From the NCBI RefSeq assembly GCF_900113175.1, contig NZ_FOOK01000008.1:58327-122326 (forward strand): DNA of 64,000 nt. The letters are read 5' to 3'. Source of the stretch: Planifilum fulgidum. GTDB lineage: Bacteria; Bacillota; Bacilli; Thermoactinomycetales; DSM-44946. Shown in pieces: positions 27,415 to 38,488 of the stretch. Below the pieces are notes generated by a model. That model searched no databases and was not told the DNA's origin. It saw only the letters and a list, made by a program, of their open reading frames with translations. Numbering within the stretch: the stretch's first letter is position 1; each line of letters opens with the position of its first letter. A program made the position numbers and the translations under genes.

Positions 27415-28188
27415 ATGCGAGAATGGGGCCGGGGAATTCGCAAGCGGCGTCAGAGGCGGGTTCGGGCGATCCGGGAAGGAAAACCCCGCTTCAATGGCGG
27501 CATGAGATGGAAATATAGGGATAAAGAAGAAATGTCAGGTTGGGATGTAAGTCCGTGGAATCGGCCCGGACCCTGGAACGAGAAGACCAAGCATCGCAAG
27601 GAAAGCCGCTTTTTGATCCAACTGTTTTGTTCCTTTCTGCTTCTGACGTTCACCTATCTGATCTTCCAGTCCGACACGGCGGCCGGGCGCAAGGCGCAGG
27701 ATTTTGTCGCCCAGGTGATGGAACGGGATTTTAATTTTGCCGGAGTTGCCGAATGGTATGAGAGCAAGTTCGCCGGCAGTCCGTCGATCCTTCCCGTTTT
27801 CAAACCGAAGTCGGAGAAGGACTCCCGGGAGTCTGTCTCCTGGTCCGCCCCCCTGCAAGGGGATGTGATCCGTCCCTTCAGCCGTGACGGCCGGGGGATT
27901 GTGATCGCCGCAAGCGGTCCGGGCCCCGTCACCGCTTCCGCCGAGGGCCTGGTCGTGTTTGCGGGTGAACGGGAAGGATTGGGAAAGACGGTGATTGTCC
28001 GCCATCCAGGGGGAAAGGAGACCTGGTACGGATGGCTGGACAAGATCCGGGTGCGGGCAGACGATTGGGTGAAAAAAGGACAGACCATCGCTTCGATCGG
28101 CGAGCGGTCGGGAAGGTCCCTGTTGTATTTTGCCCTGAGGGTGAACGATCGGTTCGTCGATCCGGGGGACGTGATCCCGCTTGAGTAG
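27415..28188 (+). CDS. spoIVFA: Stage IV sporulation protein FA
   Basis: About 257 residues. A very basic cytoplasmic N-terminus is followed by one membrane helix (FLIQLFCSFLLLTFTYLIF) and an extracytoplasmic M23-like lytM domain (VIVRHPGGKETWYGWLDKI, then GQTIASIGERSGRSLLYF). The lytM domain lacks the full set of zinc ligands, as expected of a regulatory partner. SpoIVFA holds BofA and the protease SpoIVFB inactive in the outer forespore membrane until signalled. The start is uncertain: ATG 27415, GTG 27406 and TTG 27388 are all in frame, and none has an ideal ribosome site. Confidence 0.88.
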   Translation: MREWGRGIRKRRQRRVRAIREGKPRFNGGMRWKYRDKEEMSGWDVSPWNRPGPWNEKTKHRKESRFLIQLFCSFLLLTFTYLIFQSDTAAGRKAQDFVAQVMERDFNFAGVAEWYESKFAGSPSILPVFKPKSEKDSRESVSWSAPLQGDVIRPFSRDGRGIVIAASGPGPVTASAEGLVVFAGEREGLGKTVIVRHPGGKETWYGWLDKIRVRADDWVKKGQTIASIGERSGRSLLYFALRVNDRFVDPGDVIPLE

Positions 28189-29044
28189 CCTGCCCTGGCA
28201 GGGGATCCGCATCCGCATTCACTTTCTTTTTTGGGTTTCCATTTTGTGGTCGGTGCTTACCGGCCGTTTTATCGAAATCGTCGCATTGTTCGTGCTGGTG
28301 ATCATCCATGAACTGGGACATCTCACCGCCGCCTGGAGCCACGGGTGGCGGGTCACCGCCCTTGAGCTGCTTCCCTTCGGCGGCGTTGCCCGCACGGATG
28401 AATGGGGGACGGCTCCGGCCCGGGAGGAGATTCTCGTCGCCCTCGCCGGCCCCTTCCACAACGTGATGATGGTTTTGGCGGGTTTTCTCTTTTATTTTTT
28501 CGGCCTCTGGACGGAGGAGTGGACCGCCTTTTTCGTCAAGGGGAACGCCATGCTGGCCGGCTTCAATCTGCTTCCGATCTATCCCTTGGACGGAGGCAGG
28601 GTGTTGCAGGGCCTTCTCAGCTATGTCCTTCCCTATCGCCGCTGCCTCGACTGGACTTTCAAGGGAAGCCTGGTTCTTTCGCTCGGCTTGCTGTTTCACG
28701 GTCTGTTCGGAACGGGGGAAGTGCATCTCAATCTGGTGATTGTCTCCCTCTTTTTGTGCCATGCCAATTGGACGGCGCTCAAGCAGAGGGAATGGCAATA
28801 CATGCGATTCCTCATCCGGAGACGGGATCGGCCGCTTGACGGCGGCCGGATGGTCCGTTTGCCCGTTTCCTCCGAGGACCGGTTGCTCGCGGTGTTGAGG
28901 CGGTGGAAAAAGGAGGTGTACCATGTGATGGAGGTGTTCGACCGAAAGGGGCGCCCCTTGGGATCCGTCCCGGAGGAAGTGGTTTTGAAGCGCTTTTTCG
29001 AGGGGGAAAACCCGCGGGCGCGGATCGGTGAGCTCCTGCGGTGA
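28181..29044 (+). CDS. spoIVFB: Stage IV sporulation protein FB, site-2 intramembrane metalloprotease
   Basis: 287 residues with several membrane spans. The zinc motif VIIHELGHLTA (His43, Glu44, His47) and NLLPIYPLDGGRVLQ (third ligand Asp) are intact. A C-terminal CBS-like domain follows (residues about 210-285). SpoIVFB cuts pro-sigma-K in the mother cell, and the CBS domain senses ATP. The TTG start overlaps the spoIVFA stop by eight bases, and the resulting N-terminus aligns in length with the B. subtilis protein. Confidence 0.95.
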   Translation: MSSLPWQGIRIRIHFLFWVSILWSVLTGRFIEIVALFVLVIIHELGHLTAAWSHGWRVTALELLPFGGVARTDEWGTAPAREEILVALAGPFHNVMMVLAGFLFYFFGLWTEEWTAFFVKGNAMLAGFNLLPIYPLDGGRVLQGLLSYVLPYRRCLDWTFKGSLVLSLGLLFHGLFGTGEVHLNLVIVSLFLCHANWTALKQREWQYMRFLIRRRDRPLDGGRMVRLPVSSEDRLLAVLRRWKKEVYHVMEVFDRKGRPLGSVPEEVVLKRFFEGENPRARIGELLR

Positions 29045-29060
29045 GGTGCGACGGACAGGC

Positions 29061-29091
29061 GGCCGGTGTCCCGGAAGCGGGCACACCGGCC
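29061..29091. terminator. Hairpin between convergent spoIVFB and a pseudogene
   Basis: GGCCGGTGT (29061-29069) pairs with ACACCGGCC (29083-29091). There is a partial inner stem. It lies between two convergent units, and T residues follow only loosely, so it may act as a weak bidirectional terminator. Confidence 0.5.
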
Positions 29092-29101
29092 GACGAGCTT
29101 T

Positions 29102-30358
29102 TCACGCTCGGTTTTGGTAAGCTTGTGCCAGGGCACAGATGCTTCGTCCCAGTTCCAGTTCGGAGGCGTTGCTTCATCGGCTTCTTACGCCCGATGTGGC
29201 CCCGTTTGATATCCACGTACTGCGGCGGGGAAGTGGGGCAAACCGCTTAAAATGCAGTTCGCGAACACCACTTTTTCTTCTATCTTTTGAAGTCCTTCGC
29301 CGAATTTTTTCGGACCGCTGAGCGTTGCGGCGTGCTCCCTTTTCGTTGGCATCTTTCGGCTAGCCGAAGTGACCGGGAAGGATGACGGTTTCGTCCGGCC
29401 ATTTTAACAACCTCTTGAGGGTTTCGTCATGGACCGGAGCCCGGGTTTCGCCTCTGCCGCCCAAGTCGGAACGAGCAATGGATTCCCAAAAGCAGTTGGG
29501 CGGCTGTGTGGCTACGGCGGTCACTTCCGTCGTCCCTTACCGAACATTCCGGTCGTAGTAACTGAGCGGCACGCGTTCCACGTAGCGGATCGTTTCCTTG
29601 GCCACGTCCGTTTTGGTGTTCCCGTCGTAGGAATACCAGATGTTCACATGGAATCGCCGGTTAGCGCTCATTGACCAAATAGGGATGTTTCCGGCAGTGT
29701 GACCGGGAATGCGAGGACCTTCACCCGGGCGAAACCCACGATGAATTCCCGTCGGGTTTCCCCATTTCAAGGGGATTTGGGGAGGCAGGACGTCAACGGG
29801 GTGGATGCCGCCGACTCCCAGCCGCGCGGCCAAAGGGGTCCCCGCCGATGCGATCGGCGTGGACGTGGGTATCCAGCACGGTGACGACCTTCAGCCCCTT
29901 ATCTTTGATCCAGCGGAGGTATTCATCGATATGGCGCAGAGGATTGACGATGACCGCCTCACTCCGGGAAGCGACGACGTAGCGGAGGCACCCGGGGGGC
30001 CGGATCGCTTGCCGGATCATCAGCTCGTCTTCCTCAGGAATCATTCCCCCATGTTTCCATTCCGCCCCGCAGGTTGACCGCACTGCATTCCGGACGGCGC
30101 AAACCTTCGGCGACGAGGGCCGAAGCCCCGCCTTTTGCACCGCGGCGATTGTTCGGCCCTTTGGCAGCCGGTCGGGCCGATTTTTCTGGGGTAGGGGCGA
30201 CCCCCTGGCTGAATCCTCCTCATCCTCATGTTCCAACCGTTCAAAATGCGGCCCGTGATGGCCGGAGTCACACCGCGGGTTGCAGACATCCACAACAACC
30301 GTTTTTCCCCTCCAGCAGTCGCTTCGGTCACGGAAATTTCCTTGGTTGAAAGGGGCAT
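29102..30358 (-). pseudogene. Rhodanese / metallo-beta-lactamase (persulfide dioxygenase-like) protein, decayed
   Basis: Reading the minus strand from ATG 30358 (GGGAGG upstream), pieces in all three frames together match one protein of about 410 residues. An N-terminal rhodanese part has LPKGRTIAAVQKAGLRPSS. An MBL domain follows (IRPPGCLRYVVASRSEAVIV; VVTVLDTHVHADRIGG; RGFRPGEGPRIPGHTAGNI; DETVILPGHFG), and the usual tail ends in ELELGRSICALAQAYQNRA before a stop at 29102. Several frameshifts and an in-frame TAG after GHFG break it. The intact family detoxifies persulfides and sulfide. HADRI instead of HADHI also alters a metal ligand. Confidence 0.72.
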
Positions 30359-30468
30359 GAACAAACCTCCCTCCCGCACACCGATGGTCCCTTTCCGGAA
30401 TTCGTCAAGAGGCGAGGGAAGGAGCCCCCTTTTTCCTTGGAGCTGTTTGGTTTTTTGCGCCCGAAAAT

Positions 30469-30497
30469 TTGACAAATCCCCTGATCTGTGGTAGGAT
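30469..30497 (+). promoter_or_regulatory. Sigma-A promoter of the rplU operon
   Basis: TTGACA (30469-30474), 17-base spacer, TAGGAT (30492-30497). Confidence 0.8.
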
Positions 30498-30499
30498 TT

Positions 30500-30600
30500 A
30501 CGTCGTGTATCTTTGCTTGCCGACCCGGACAAGCAACCGCTCAGGGCGGGTTTTAAAGGGAATTCCACCCGTCTCTGGCGAGTCTCGATAAAGGAGGTTA
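30500..30600 (+). promoter_or_regulatory. Ribosomal protein L21 leader (autoregulatory RNA)
   Basis: The roughly 100-base leader between the promoter and rplU contains the stretch GGCGGGTTTTAAAGGG and GTCTCTGGCGAGTCTCGATA. These resemble the L21 leader found before rplU in Bacillales, thought to bind L21 for feedback control. The match is from memory of the motif, not from a covariance search. Confidence 0.65.
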
Positions 30601-30607
30601 ACCGGGG

Positions 30608-30919
30608 ATGTACGCGGTCATTGAAACGGGGGGCAAGCAGTACCGCGTGCAGGAAGGGGACGTCATTTTCGTCGAAAAGCTGTCTGCCCAGGAAGGGGAG
30701 ACCGTCCGCTTCGACAAGGTGCTGCTGCTCGGAAAAGAGAATGGAACCGTGATCGGAACGCCGACGGTCGAAGGGGCTTCCGTCACGGGGAAAGTGGAAA
30801 AGCACGGAAAAGGAAAGAAGATCACCGTTTTCAAGTTTAAACCGAAAAAACGGTACAAGCGGACAAAAGGGCATCGCCAGCCCTTCACCAAGGTCAAGAT
30901 CGAAAAAATCGAGGCTTGA
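30608..30919 (+). CDS. rplU: 50S ribosomal protein L21
   Basis: 103 residues. [18 protein letters not shown] at the start and the C-terminal [21 protein letters not shown] are the standard L21 signatures. AAAGGAGG precedes the ATG. First gene of the rplU-prp-rpmA operon. Confidence 0.98.
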   Translation: MYAVIETGGKQYRVQEGDVIFVEKLSAQEGETVRFDKVLLLGKENGTVIGTPTVEGASVTGKVEKHGKGKKITVFKFKPKKRYKRTKGHRQPFTKVKIEKIEA

Positions 30920-30925
30920 CGACGG

Positions 30926-31267
30926 ATGATACGCGTCACCGTTTTCAGAGCGCCCGACCGGCGGATCCGGCGGGTGCTGGTCGAAGGGCACGCCGGATAT
31001 GCGGATCCCGGAGAGGACATCGTCTGTGCGGCGGTGTCGGGGATCACCCTCGGATTGGTCAATTCGACGGAGCGGCTTCTCGGGATTCGGGTTCATCAGG
31101 CTTCGGACCGGGAAGGAAGGGTGGATTGCCGCGTGCCCGAGGGGCTTTCCCCCGAACTGGCCGAACGGGTCCAGCTGTTGATGGAAGCGATGGTGACATC
31201 GCTGGGAATGGTGGCCGAGGAGCACCCCGACTTTGTTCGGTTGTCGGATTCGGTCGGGAAGGAATAG
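30926..31267 (+). CDS. prp: Ribosomal-processing cysteine protease Prp
   Basis: 113 residues. Catalytic His22 (VEGHAGYAD) and Cys34 ([10 protein letters not shown]) are in the expected positions. Prp removes the N-terminal extension of L27 in Bacillota and related groups. The gene lies between rplU and rpmA, as in B. subtilis (ysxB), and the neighbouring L27 carries the matching extension. It starts only six bases after rplU and lacks a strong ribosome site, so it is probably coupled to rplU translation. Confidence 0.96.
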   Translation: MIRVTVFRAPDRRIRRVLVEGHAGYADPGEDIVCAAVSGITLGLVNSTERLLGIRVHQASDREGRVDCRVPEGLSPELAERVQLLMEAMVTSLGMVAEEHPDFVRLSDSVGKE

Positions 31268-31284
31268 AGGAGGAGGTGGAGAAA

Positions 31285-31569
31285 ATGCTGAAAATGAACC
31301 TGCAGTTTTTTGCCCAGAAGAAGGGCGTCGGTTCGACGAAGAACGGTCGTGACAGCATTGCGAAACGCCTGGGCGTGAAGCGCGGCGACGGTCAGTTTGT
31401 CACCGCCGGAAGCATTTTGGTCCGCCAACGCGGAACGAAAATTTACCCCGGCATGGGCGTGGGACGCGGCGGCGACGATACGCTGTTCGCCAAAGTGGAC
31501 GGCGTGGTCCGCTTCGAGCGGTTGGGGCGCGACCGCAAGCGGGTGAGCGTTTATCCCAAGACTGTTTGA
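31285..31569 (+). CDS. rpmA: 50S ribosomal protein L27, with cleavable N-terminal extension
   Basis: 94 residues. The N-terminus [20 protein letters not shown] has the FFA-type Prp cleavage site before the functional [13 protein letters not shown], so the mature protein should begin around residue 10. [17 protein letters not shown] and RGGDDTLFA complete the L27 signature. GAGGAGG precedes the ATG. A strong terminator follows the stop. Confidence 0.97.
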   Translation: MLKMNLQFFAQKKGVGSTKNGRDSIAKRLGVKRGDGQFVTAGSILVRQRGTKIYPGMGVGRGGDDTLFAKVDGVVRFERLGRDRKRVSVYPKTV

Positions 31570-31587
31570 GTCGGGTCTTCGATGGAA

Positions 31588-31614
31588 GCCCCCCGGTTTT
31601 CCGGGGGTTTTTTT
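31588..31614 (+). terminator. Terminator of rplU-prp-rpmA
   Basis: CCCCCGG (31590-31596) pairs with CCGGGGG (31601-31607) around TTTT, followed by seven T bases. Confidence 0.92.
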
Positions 31615-31771
31615 GTGTCTTGATTTTAAAGTATAATAATATGGATTAGAATGCCCATTTTTTTCAACGAAATGCCTGAAAGACGGTTTTCATGACGGAT
31701 TTCGTTCCCTCTCGCGCTCAACCCGGTGGCGGTCCGCCCGAAAAAGTTTTTGAAAAAGGGAGTCGGTGAGG

Positions 31772-33800
<2,029 letters not shown>

Positions 33801-33803
33801 AGG

Positions 33804-34706
33804 TCAGCCGGCGTATCGTTCGGCGATGCGGTCCACGGCGGGGCCGTAGGATTCTCCGAACAGATTCAGGTGGACCAGAAGATAATAGAGCTGATACAGC
33901 GGCTTTCTCTCGGAAAACCCCGGCGCAAGGGGAAAGGCTTCGTTGTAGGCGTCGTAGAAGCGGGAGGGGAATCCGCCGAACATCTCCGAAAAGGCGAGAT
34001 CCACCTCCCGGTCCCCGTAGTAGGCGGCCGGATCGATGAGGAAGGGAACCCCTTCGCTGTCCGCCAGGGCGTTTCCGTTCCACAGGTCGCCGTGCAGGAG
34101 GGAGGGACGGAGGTCGGGGCGTTCCAACCACCGTTCGAGGCGGTCGCACAGCCGGTGGAGGAGCCGGCTGCGCCGTCCGGGCAAAAGGCCGCGTTCGGAG
34201 GCCAGCCGGATTTGCGGCACAAGCCGCCGCTCCCGGTAAAAATCGGTCCAGCTGCGGTACCAGCCGTTGGGCTGGGGGAGAATCCCGATGAAATTGTCTT
34301 CCTCCAAACCGAAGGCCTCCGCCGCGGACCGGTGGATTTCCGCAAGCCCCCGCCCCAGCTGTTCCGCCGCGCGCCTGGAGGACAAGCCCCGGGAACCGGA
34401 ATCGATCCATTCCATGAGGATCCATCCCTCCCCGCCCTCCGGGGGATCGTTCCACGCATGGACGCGCGGAATGCGCACCGCCTTTGCCGCCCGGCCGAGC
34501 CGCTCCAGCCCCCGCGCTTCGGCGGCAAAAAAGCCGGGAGGCGCATTTCGGTGCCATTTGAAAAAGTAGGTGCCCCTTTCCGTCGTCAACCGATATGCCC
34601 GGCTGATGCTGCCGCCCGGCACCCCCGCCGCGTGCCGCAGGGGACCCGGGTCGCCGAGCCTTTCGAGCGCTTTCAGGGCCGCCTGCTTCCAATCCTCTGA
34701 AGGCAA
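33804..34706 (-). CDS. Fructosamine kinase-family protein
   Basis: 300 residues, protein-kinase-like fold of the fructosamine-3-kinase family. The N-terminal VPGGSISRAYRL is the glycine-rich loop. LLHGDLWNGNAL (catalytic loop) and PFLIDPAAYYGDREVDLAFSEMFGGF are the family blocks. These enzymes phosphorylate ketoamines on glycated proteins so that they decompose (deglycation). TTG start, abutting the phosphatase stop with no gap, with GGGAGGG eight bases upstream. The two genes form a minus-strand pair convergent with obgE. Confidence 0.92.
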   Translation of the reverse strand: MPSEDWKQAALKALERLGDPGPLRHAAGVPGGSISRAYRLTTERGTYFFKWHRNAPPGFFAAEARGLERLGRAAKAVRIPRVHAWNDPPEGGEGWILMEWIDSGSRGLSSRRAAEQLGRGLAEIHRSAAEAFGLEEDNFIGILPQPNGWYRSWTDFYRERRLVPQIRLASERGLLPGRRSRLLHRLCDRLERWLERPDLRPSLLHGDLWNGNALADSEGVPFLIDPAAYYGDREVDLAFSEMFGGFPSRFYDAYNEAFPLAPGFSERKPLYQLYYLLVHLNLFGESYGPAVDRIAERYAG

Positions 34707-35174
34707 TCAGATACCCTCCCGTTCCCGGATTTTTTGGAGAAGGGCGCGGCATCCCGCTTCCACCAGCTCATATACTTCCTCAAAATTTCCCGTGTAGTAC
34801 GGGTCCGGAACGTCGGACCGGTCCGCGTCGGGGATGAAATCGGTCAGCAAATACAACTCGGCGGATGCATCCTTCGCCATGCGCCGAAGGGCGGACATGT
34901 TGCTGTTGTCCATCGCCACGACGATATCGAAGCGATCCAGATCTTCCCGGGAGATTTGCCGGGCGCGGATGCCCTCGTGGGAAATCCCGTAACTGTCCAA
35001 AATTTCCCGAGTTCCCCGGTGAGGAGGTTCGCCCTCGTGCCAGCCGCCGATTCCGGCGGAATCGACGCGGATTTTCTCCTCCAACCCGGCCTCTCGCACC
35101 ATCTGACGAAAAACGGCTTCGGCCATCGGAGAACGGCAGATGTTGCCCAGACAGACGAACAATACGGATATCAT
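34707..35174 (-). CDS. Low-molecular-weight protein-tyrosine phosphatase
   Basis: 155 residues. The P-loop VCLGNICRSPMAEAV has nucleophile Cys8 and Arg14, and the general acid Asp is in the DPYYTG motif near residue 127. Such cytoplasmic enzymes remove phosphate from tyrosine or arginine; YwlE, a related B. subtilis protein, is an arginine phosphatase. Pairing with the fructosamine kinase gene is seen in related genomes and in eukaryotic functional links to fructosamine-6-phosphate removal. Confidence 0.93.
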   Translation of the reverse strand: MISVLFVCLGNICRSPMAEAVFRQMVREAGLEEKIRVDSAGIGGWHEGEPPHRGTREILDSYGISHEGIRARQISREDLDRFDIVVAMDNSNMSALRRMAKDASAELYLLTDFIPDADRSDVPDPYYTGNFEEVYELVEAGCRALLQKIREREGI

Positions 35175-35594
35175 GCGCCGGCACTCCTTCCCCGTTGGTG
35201 TTCACGTTCACTATGATAGCACAACGGAAGGGAAGGGGCTTGGCAAAAGTGGCAAAACGGACAAAACGTCCGTTTTCGGGTTATTGACAAAGCGTCGGAG
35301 GCGCCGAGCGCCCCCTGCTGCATGGTGAGTCGGAAAATCGAGTCCCCAACCTTTTTGGAAACGTTGTAAAACCATCCCCATCGGATGCCGAAGGGGGGTG
35401 TGCCGCTTCGTTGCGATGGCAAAGGCACTCAGCGGCCCCCTTCTCCCGACACCATGTTTTATAGAGCTTTTGGCACGGAGTTGGTCAGTAGTCTTGAAAC
35501 GGACAACATGATCATTTTTTTATGTTGTCGGACGGTCGGTGGCGGGGAGGAGAGGATGGCAGAGAAGGCGTGACTCCGCTGACGAAAAGAGGGG
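35175..35594. other. Intergenic stretch with a hairpin, no supported gene
   Basis: The only clear structure is AAAACGGAC (35254-35262) pairing with GTCCGTTTT (35268-35276), loop AAAAC. It would lie in the 5' leader of the phosphatase transcript or act as a weak terminator. Short open frames on both strands show no recognisable domain or ribosome site. Confidence 0.4.
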
Positions 35595-36135
35595 ATGGGG
35601 AAAAAATCGTGTGCCAAGTGCCTGAAAATCGGAAAACGGCCTTTTCCCGGGCGCAGTGCGCCTGGAAGGCCATCAGGGAGGTGGACGGATTCCACGAACA
35701 GTGGGGCGGGTGGAATGTCCGCCGCCCCACTGAAGCGGGCATTCTCGCCCTGTGGCGTGATTGCTCCTCCCATGATGCCTTCATGTCCGATGTGCATGAC
35801 TCCATTTTTCATGGGACCAAACAGGAGCAACCTATGAACGCCTTTCCGTCACCCTGTTGGAGGGCGTCCCGTCCCTTTCCGTGGAAAGAGGCGCCATCCG
35901 CCGGGCATTGTCCGGCCGATGGCTCTGCGTAAGCGATGATCAACTTCATCCTGAACGGGTCGACTCCTTCATCGGGGAACAAAGTCTGGTCAGAGAGGAG
36001 GCTGCGGCTTTCCTGGGCCGGGCGCTGAACGGATCGAACCGCTTCCTCTCGTTTACCCTTTGCCGGAATGAACCCCCCTTTGGGTCCGTCCGGGACCGCC
36101 GGATCTTTCGCCTGCAAGAAGAGTGGTTGGTATAA
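35595..36135 (+). pseudogene. DUF4937 / YdbC-like (antibiotic biosynthesis monooxygenase-fold) gene with frameshifts
   Basis: Two frames together give one protein. The first has VCQVPENRKTAFSRAQCAWK, DGFHEQWGGWNVRRP and AFMSDVHDSIFHGTKQ. After a one-base deletion near 35825 the second frame continues with ATYERLSVTLLEGVPSLSVE and runs to TGA-like end at 36135. The dimeric ferredoxin fold resembles B. subtilis YdbC. The start region around 35595 also seems shifted in a run of six A bases. Both slips are in homopolymer or low-complexity spots, so a sequencing error is possible. Confidence 0.6.
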
Positions 36136-36253
36136 GCCCGGCTGAATCGTTTCACCCATACTGCTGCGTGCGCGGAAAAATAAGGCGCTGCAAAACGTTC
36201 TGATGTCCGTTTTCAGCTCCGGAATGCTTCGAAGCGGCGATGGACGCGCGTCG

Positions 36254-36281
36254 AAACCGGTTCCCCGGGAACCGGTTTTTT
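36254..36281. terminator. Terminator between the DUF4937 gene and asp23
   Basis: A near-perfect palindrome, AAACCGGTTCCC (36254-36265) with GGGAACCGGTTT (36267-36278), plus T residues. As the neighbouring genes converge, it may serve both strands. Confidence 0.75.
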
Positions 36282-36357
36282 GGCGTCCCCCGCCGACAAA
36301 CATCGCGGGACCGGAAGCTTGCCCCCTCACGGGAGGGAAAGGGACCGTTTTCCCTTG

Positions 36358-36756
36358 TCAGCGAACCCGGGGGGCCTCTTTGTCGCCGTCTTTTTCTTTG
36401 AGCGTGTTTTCATCGGGAAAACCGACTCCCTCCACATACATGTTCACTTCCACCACCTTCAGCCCGGTCATGTTGGTGATGGCCCGCTCCACGTTTTTTA
36501 CCACCTGATCGTAAATTTCCGGAACGTTTCGTCCGTATTCGACCACCACTTTGAGATCGACGGCCACTTCCGTCTCCCCCAGCTCAACGGTGACTCCCTT
36601 CGTCAGATTTTTTCTTCCCAACCGCTCCGCAAATCCCTCGACGATTCCCCCGCTCATGGACAGGATTCCATCCACCTCGCTGGCGGCGATCCCGGCGATG
36701 GTTTCCAGCACTTCCGTCGAAAAGCGAAGTCCGCCCCGTTGGTTTTTGTCCGCCAT
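36358..36756 (-). CDS. Asp23/Gls24-family envelope stress protein
   Basis: 132 residues. The Asp23 blocks are visible: FSTEVLETIAGIAASEVDGI, VELGETEVAVDLKVVVEYG and VNMYVEGVGF. Family proteins sit at the cell envelope and respond to alkaline or cell-wall stress; several paralogues are usual in Bacillota. A charged tail (KEKDGDKEAPRVR) ends the protein. AAGGATGA-type ribosome site before the ATG. It is divergent from pheB. Confidence 0.92.
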   Translation of the reverse strand: MADKNQRGGLRFSTEVLETIAGIAASEVDGILSMSGGIVEGFAERLGRKNLTKGVTVELGETEVAVDLKVVVEYGRNVPEIYDQVVKNVERAITNMTGLKVVEVNMYVEGVGFPDENTLKEKDGDKEAPRVR

Positions 36757-36837
36757 GCAATCATCCTTTCCGTTGGGTTTTTTCCATGAGTTTCATTCCC
36801 GTTTTGCGCGGCGGGGAATCCGTTCGGCATCCCCCCC

Positions 36838-36866
36838 TTGATGCATCGGTGGAGGAGGGGTATAAT
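36838..36866 (+). promoter_or_regulatory. Sigma-A promoter for pheB-thrC-thrB-pheA
   Basis: TTGATG (36838-36843), 17-base spacer, TATAAT (36861-36866). Confidence 0.75.
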
Positions 36867-36910
36867 GTGTCTATTAATAAAAGACATTTGTCTTTTTCAG
36901 GGGGATGGTC

Positions 36911-37360
36911 ATGGCGCATTCGGAAGATCCCTTTTATCTCGTACGGGCCGACGTTTTGCCCGAAGCGATCCAGAAGACGATTGAAGCGAAGCGGATGTTG
37001 GAGACGGGGGAAGCGCACACCGTTCAGGAGGCGGTGGAAAAGGCGGGCATAAGCCGCAGTTCCTTCTACAAATACCGGGACAGCGTCTTTCCCTTCAACG
37101 CCATGATGAAGGAGAAAATCATCACCCTTTCCCTGACGCTGGAACACCGGTCCGGCGTTCTGTCCAGCGTCCTGGGTTATCTGGCTTCATTGGGATGCAA
37201 CGTATTGACGATTCATCAGACGATTCCGCTCCAGGGGGTGGCCAATGTGGCTCTCTCCGTCGACACGGCGCAGGTGACGAAAAGGGTGACGGAGATCACC
37301 GAAGGCCTTCAGGAGCTTCCGGGCGTCCGGTCGGCGATTCTGGTCGCCTCCGGCGAGTGA
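36911..37360 (+). CDS. pheB: ACT-domain protein PheB
   Basis: 149 residues. An N-terminal winged-helix-like region contains EAVEKAGISRSSFYKYRDSVFPF. A C-terminal ACT domain follows (LTLEHRSGVLSSVLGYLASL). PheB is a probable amino-acid-binding regulator next to pheA in Bacillus, once thought to be a chorismate mutase. ATG 36911 is six bases from AGGGGG; ATG 36905 would be too close. Its position next to obg and pheA is conserved. Confidence 0.93.
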   Translation: MAHSEDPFYLVRADVLPEAIQKTIEAKRMLETGEAHTVQEAVEKAGISRSSFYKYRDSVFPFNAMMKEKIITLSLTLEHRSGVLSSVLGYLASLGCNVLTIHQTIPLQGVANVALSVDTAQVTKRVTEITEGLQELPGVRSAILVASGE

Positions 37361-37414
37361 ACGAAGCGGGGCAAGAGGGATGAGCACAACGGGAGTGAGG
37401 AGGAACCACCCATC

Positions 37415-38488
37415 ATGTGGAAGGGAATTTTGGAACATTATCGGGATTATCTGCCCCTTTCAGAACGGACGCCGATCATCTCCCTCCAGGAGGGGAACAC
37501 GCCCCTCGTCCGAGCCGAGACGCTCTCGCGGGAACTGAACATCGACCTGTATTTCAAGGTGGAAGGGGCCAATCCCACGGGCTCCTTCAAGGACCGGGGA
37601 ATGGTGGTGGCCATCGCCAAGGCGGTGGAGGAGGGCAGCACCGCGGTGATCTGCGCCTCGACGGGAAACACTTCCGCTTCCGCCGCCGCTTACGCCGCAC
37701 GGGTCGGCCTTCGCGCCGTCGTGTTGGTCCCCGAAGGTCACATCGCCGTGGGCAAGCTCTCCCAGGCGGTCATGTATGGAGCCGAAGTTCTGGCCGTGAA
37801 GGGAAATTTCGATCAGGCCCTGGACATCGTCCGTTCGATCAGCAGGGACCATCCCTTCACGCTGGTCAATTCCATCAATCCGTACCGGCTGGAGGGACAA
37901 AAAACGGCGGCCTTCGAAGTGTGCGACCGGCTGGGGGAAGCGCCGGACGTGCTGGCCATTCCCGTGGGGAATGCCGGAAACATCTCGGCTTACTGGAAGG
38001 GCTTCGTGGAATACCACAGGGCGGGGGTCATCCGTCGGCTGCCGCAAATGTGGGGATTTGAGGCGGAAGGGGCGGCCGCCATCGTCCGGGGAGAGCCGAT
38101 ACCCAATCCGGAGACCGTCGCCACGGCCATCCGCATCGGCAACCCCGCCAGTTGGAAACTGGCCGTCCAGGCGCAACGGGAATCGGGAGGGCGCATTGAG
38201 AGCGTTTCGGACGAGGAGATTTTGCGGGCCTATCGCCTGCTGGCCCAGGCAGAGGGGATCTTTGCCGAACCCGCTTCCGCCGCGTCCCTTGCCGGCGTGA
38301 TCAAAATGCGGGAGAAGGGATGGCTTGCCCCCGGCACCCGGGTGGTGGCCGTATTGACCGGCAACGGCTTGAAGGATCCTTCCACCGCCCTGGAAGCCGT
38401 CACCGTGAAACCCCGCGTCATTCCCTGCGATCCGGAGGCCGTGCTCCGGGCGATTTCGGAAAGAGGGGTCCGCCATGGCTCCCTTTGA
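37415..38488 (+). CDS. thrC: Threonine synthase
   Basis: 357 residues, PLP enzyme. The PLP lysine lies in [11 protein letters not shown] (Lys59), and [19 protein letters not shown] is the phosphate loop. It converts O-phosphohomoserine to threonine. AGGAGG precedes the ATG. It overlaps thrB by 14 bases. Homoserine dehydrogenase (hom), usually next to it, is not in the window. Confidence 0.97.
   Translation: MWKGILEHYRDYLPLSERTPIISLQEGNTPLVRAETLSRELNIDLYFKVEGANPTGSFKDRGMVVAIAKAVEEGSTAVICASTGNTSASAAAYAARVGLRAVVLVPEGHIAVGKLSQAVMYGAEVLAVKGNFDQALDIVRSISRDHPFTLVNSINPYRLEGQKTAAFEVCDRLGEAPDVLAIPVGNAGNISAYWKGFVEYHRAGVIRRLPQMWGFEAEGAAAIVRGEPIPNPETVATAIRIGNPASWKLAVQAQRESGGRIESVSDEEILRAYRLLAQAEGIFAEPASAASLAGVIKMREKGWLAPGTRVVAVLTGNGLKDPSTALEAVTVKPRVIPCDPEAVLRAISERGVRHGSL

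Noticed and set aside
29041..30600. Several short plus-strand frames in the spoIVFB-rplU gap as genes
   Set aside because: They are shadows of the decayed minus-strand rhodanese/MBL gene and show no conserved sequence.
35171..35428. An 85-codon minus-strand frame upstream of the phosphatase gene
   Set aside because: Overlaps the phosphatase start region, has no ribosome site or recognisable feature.
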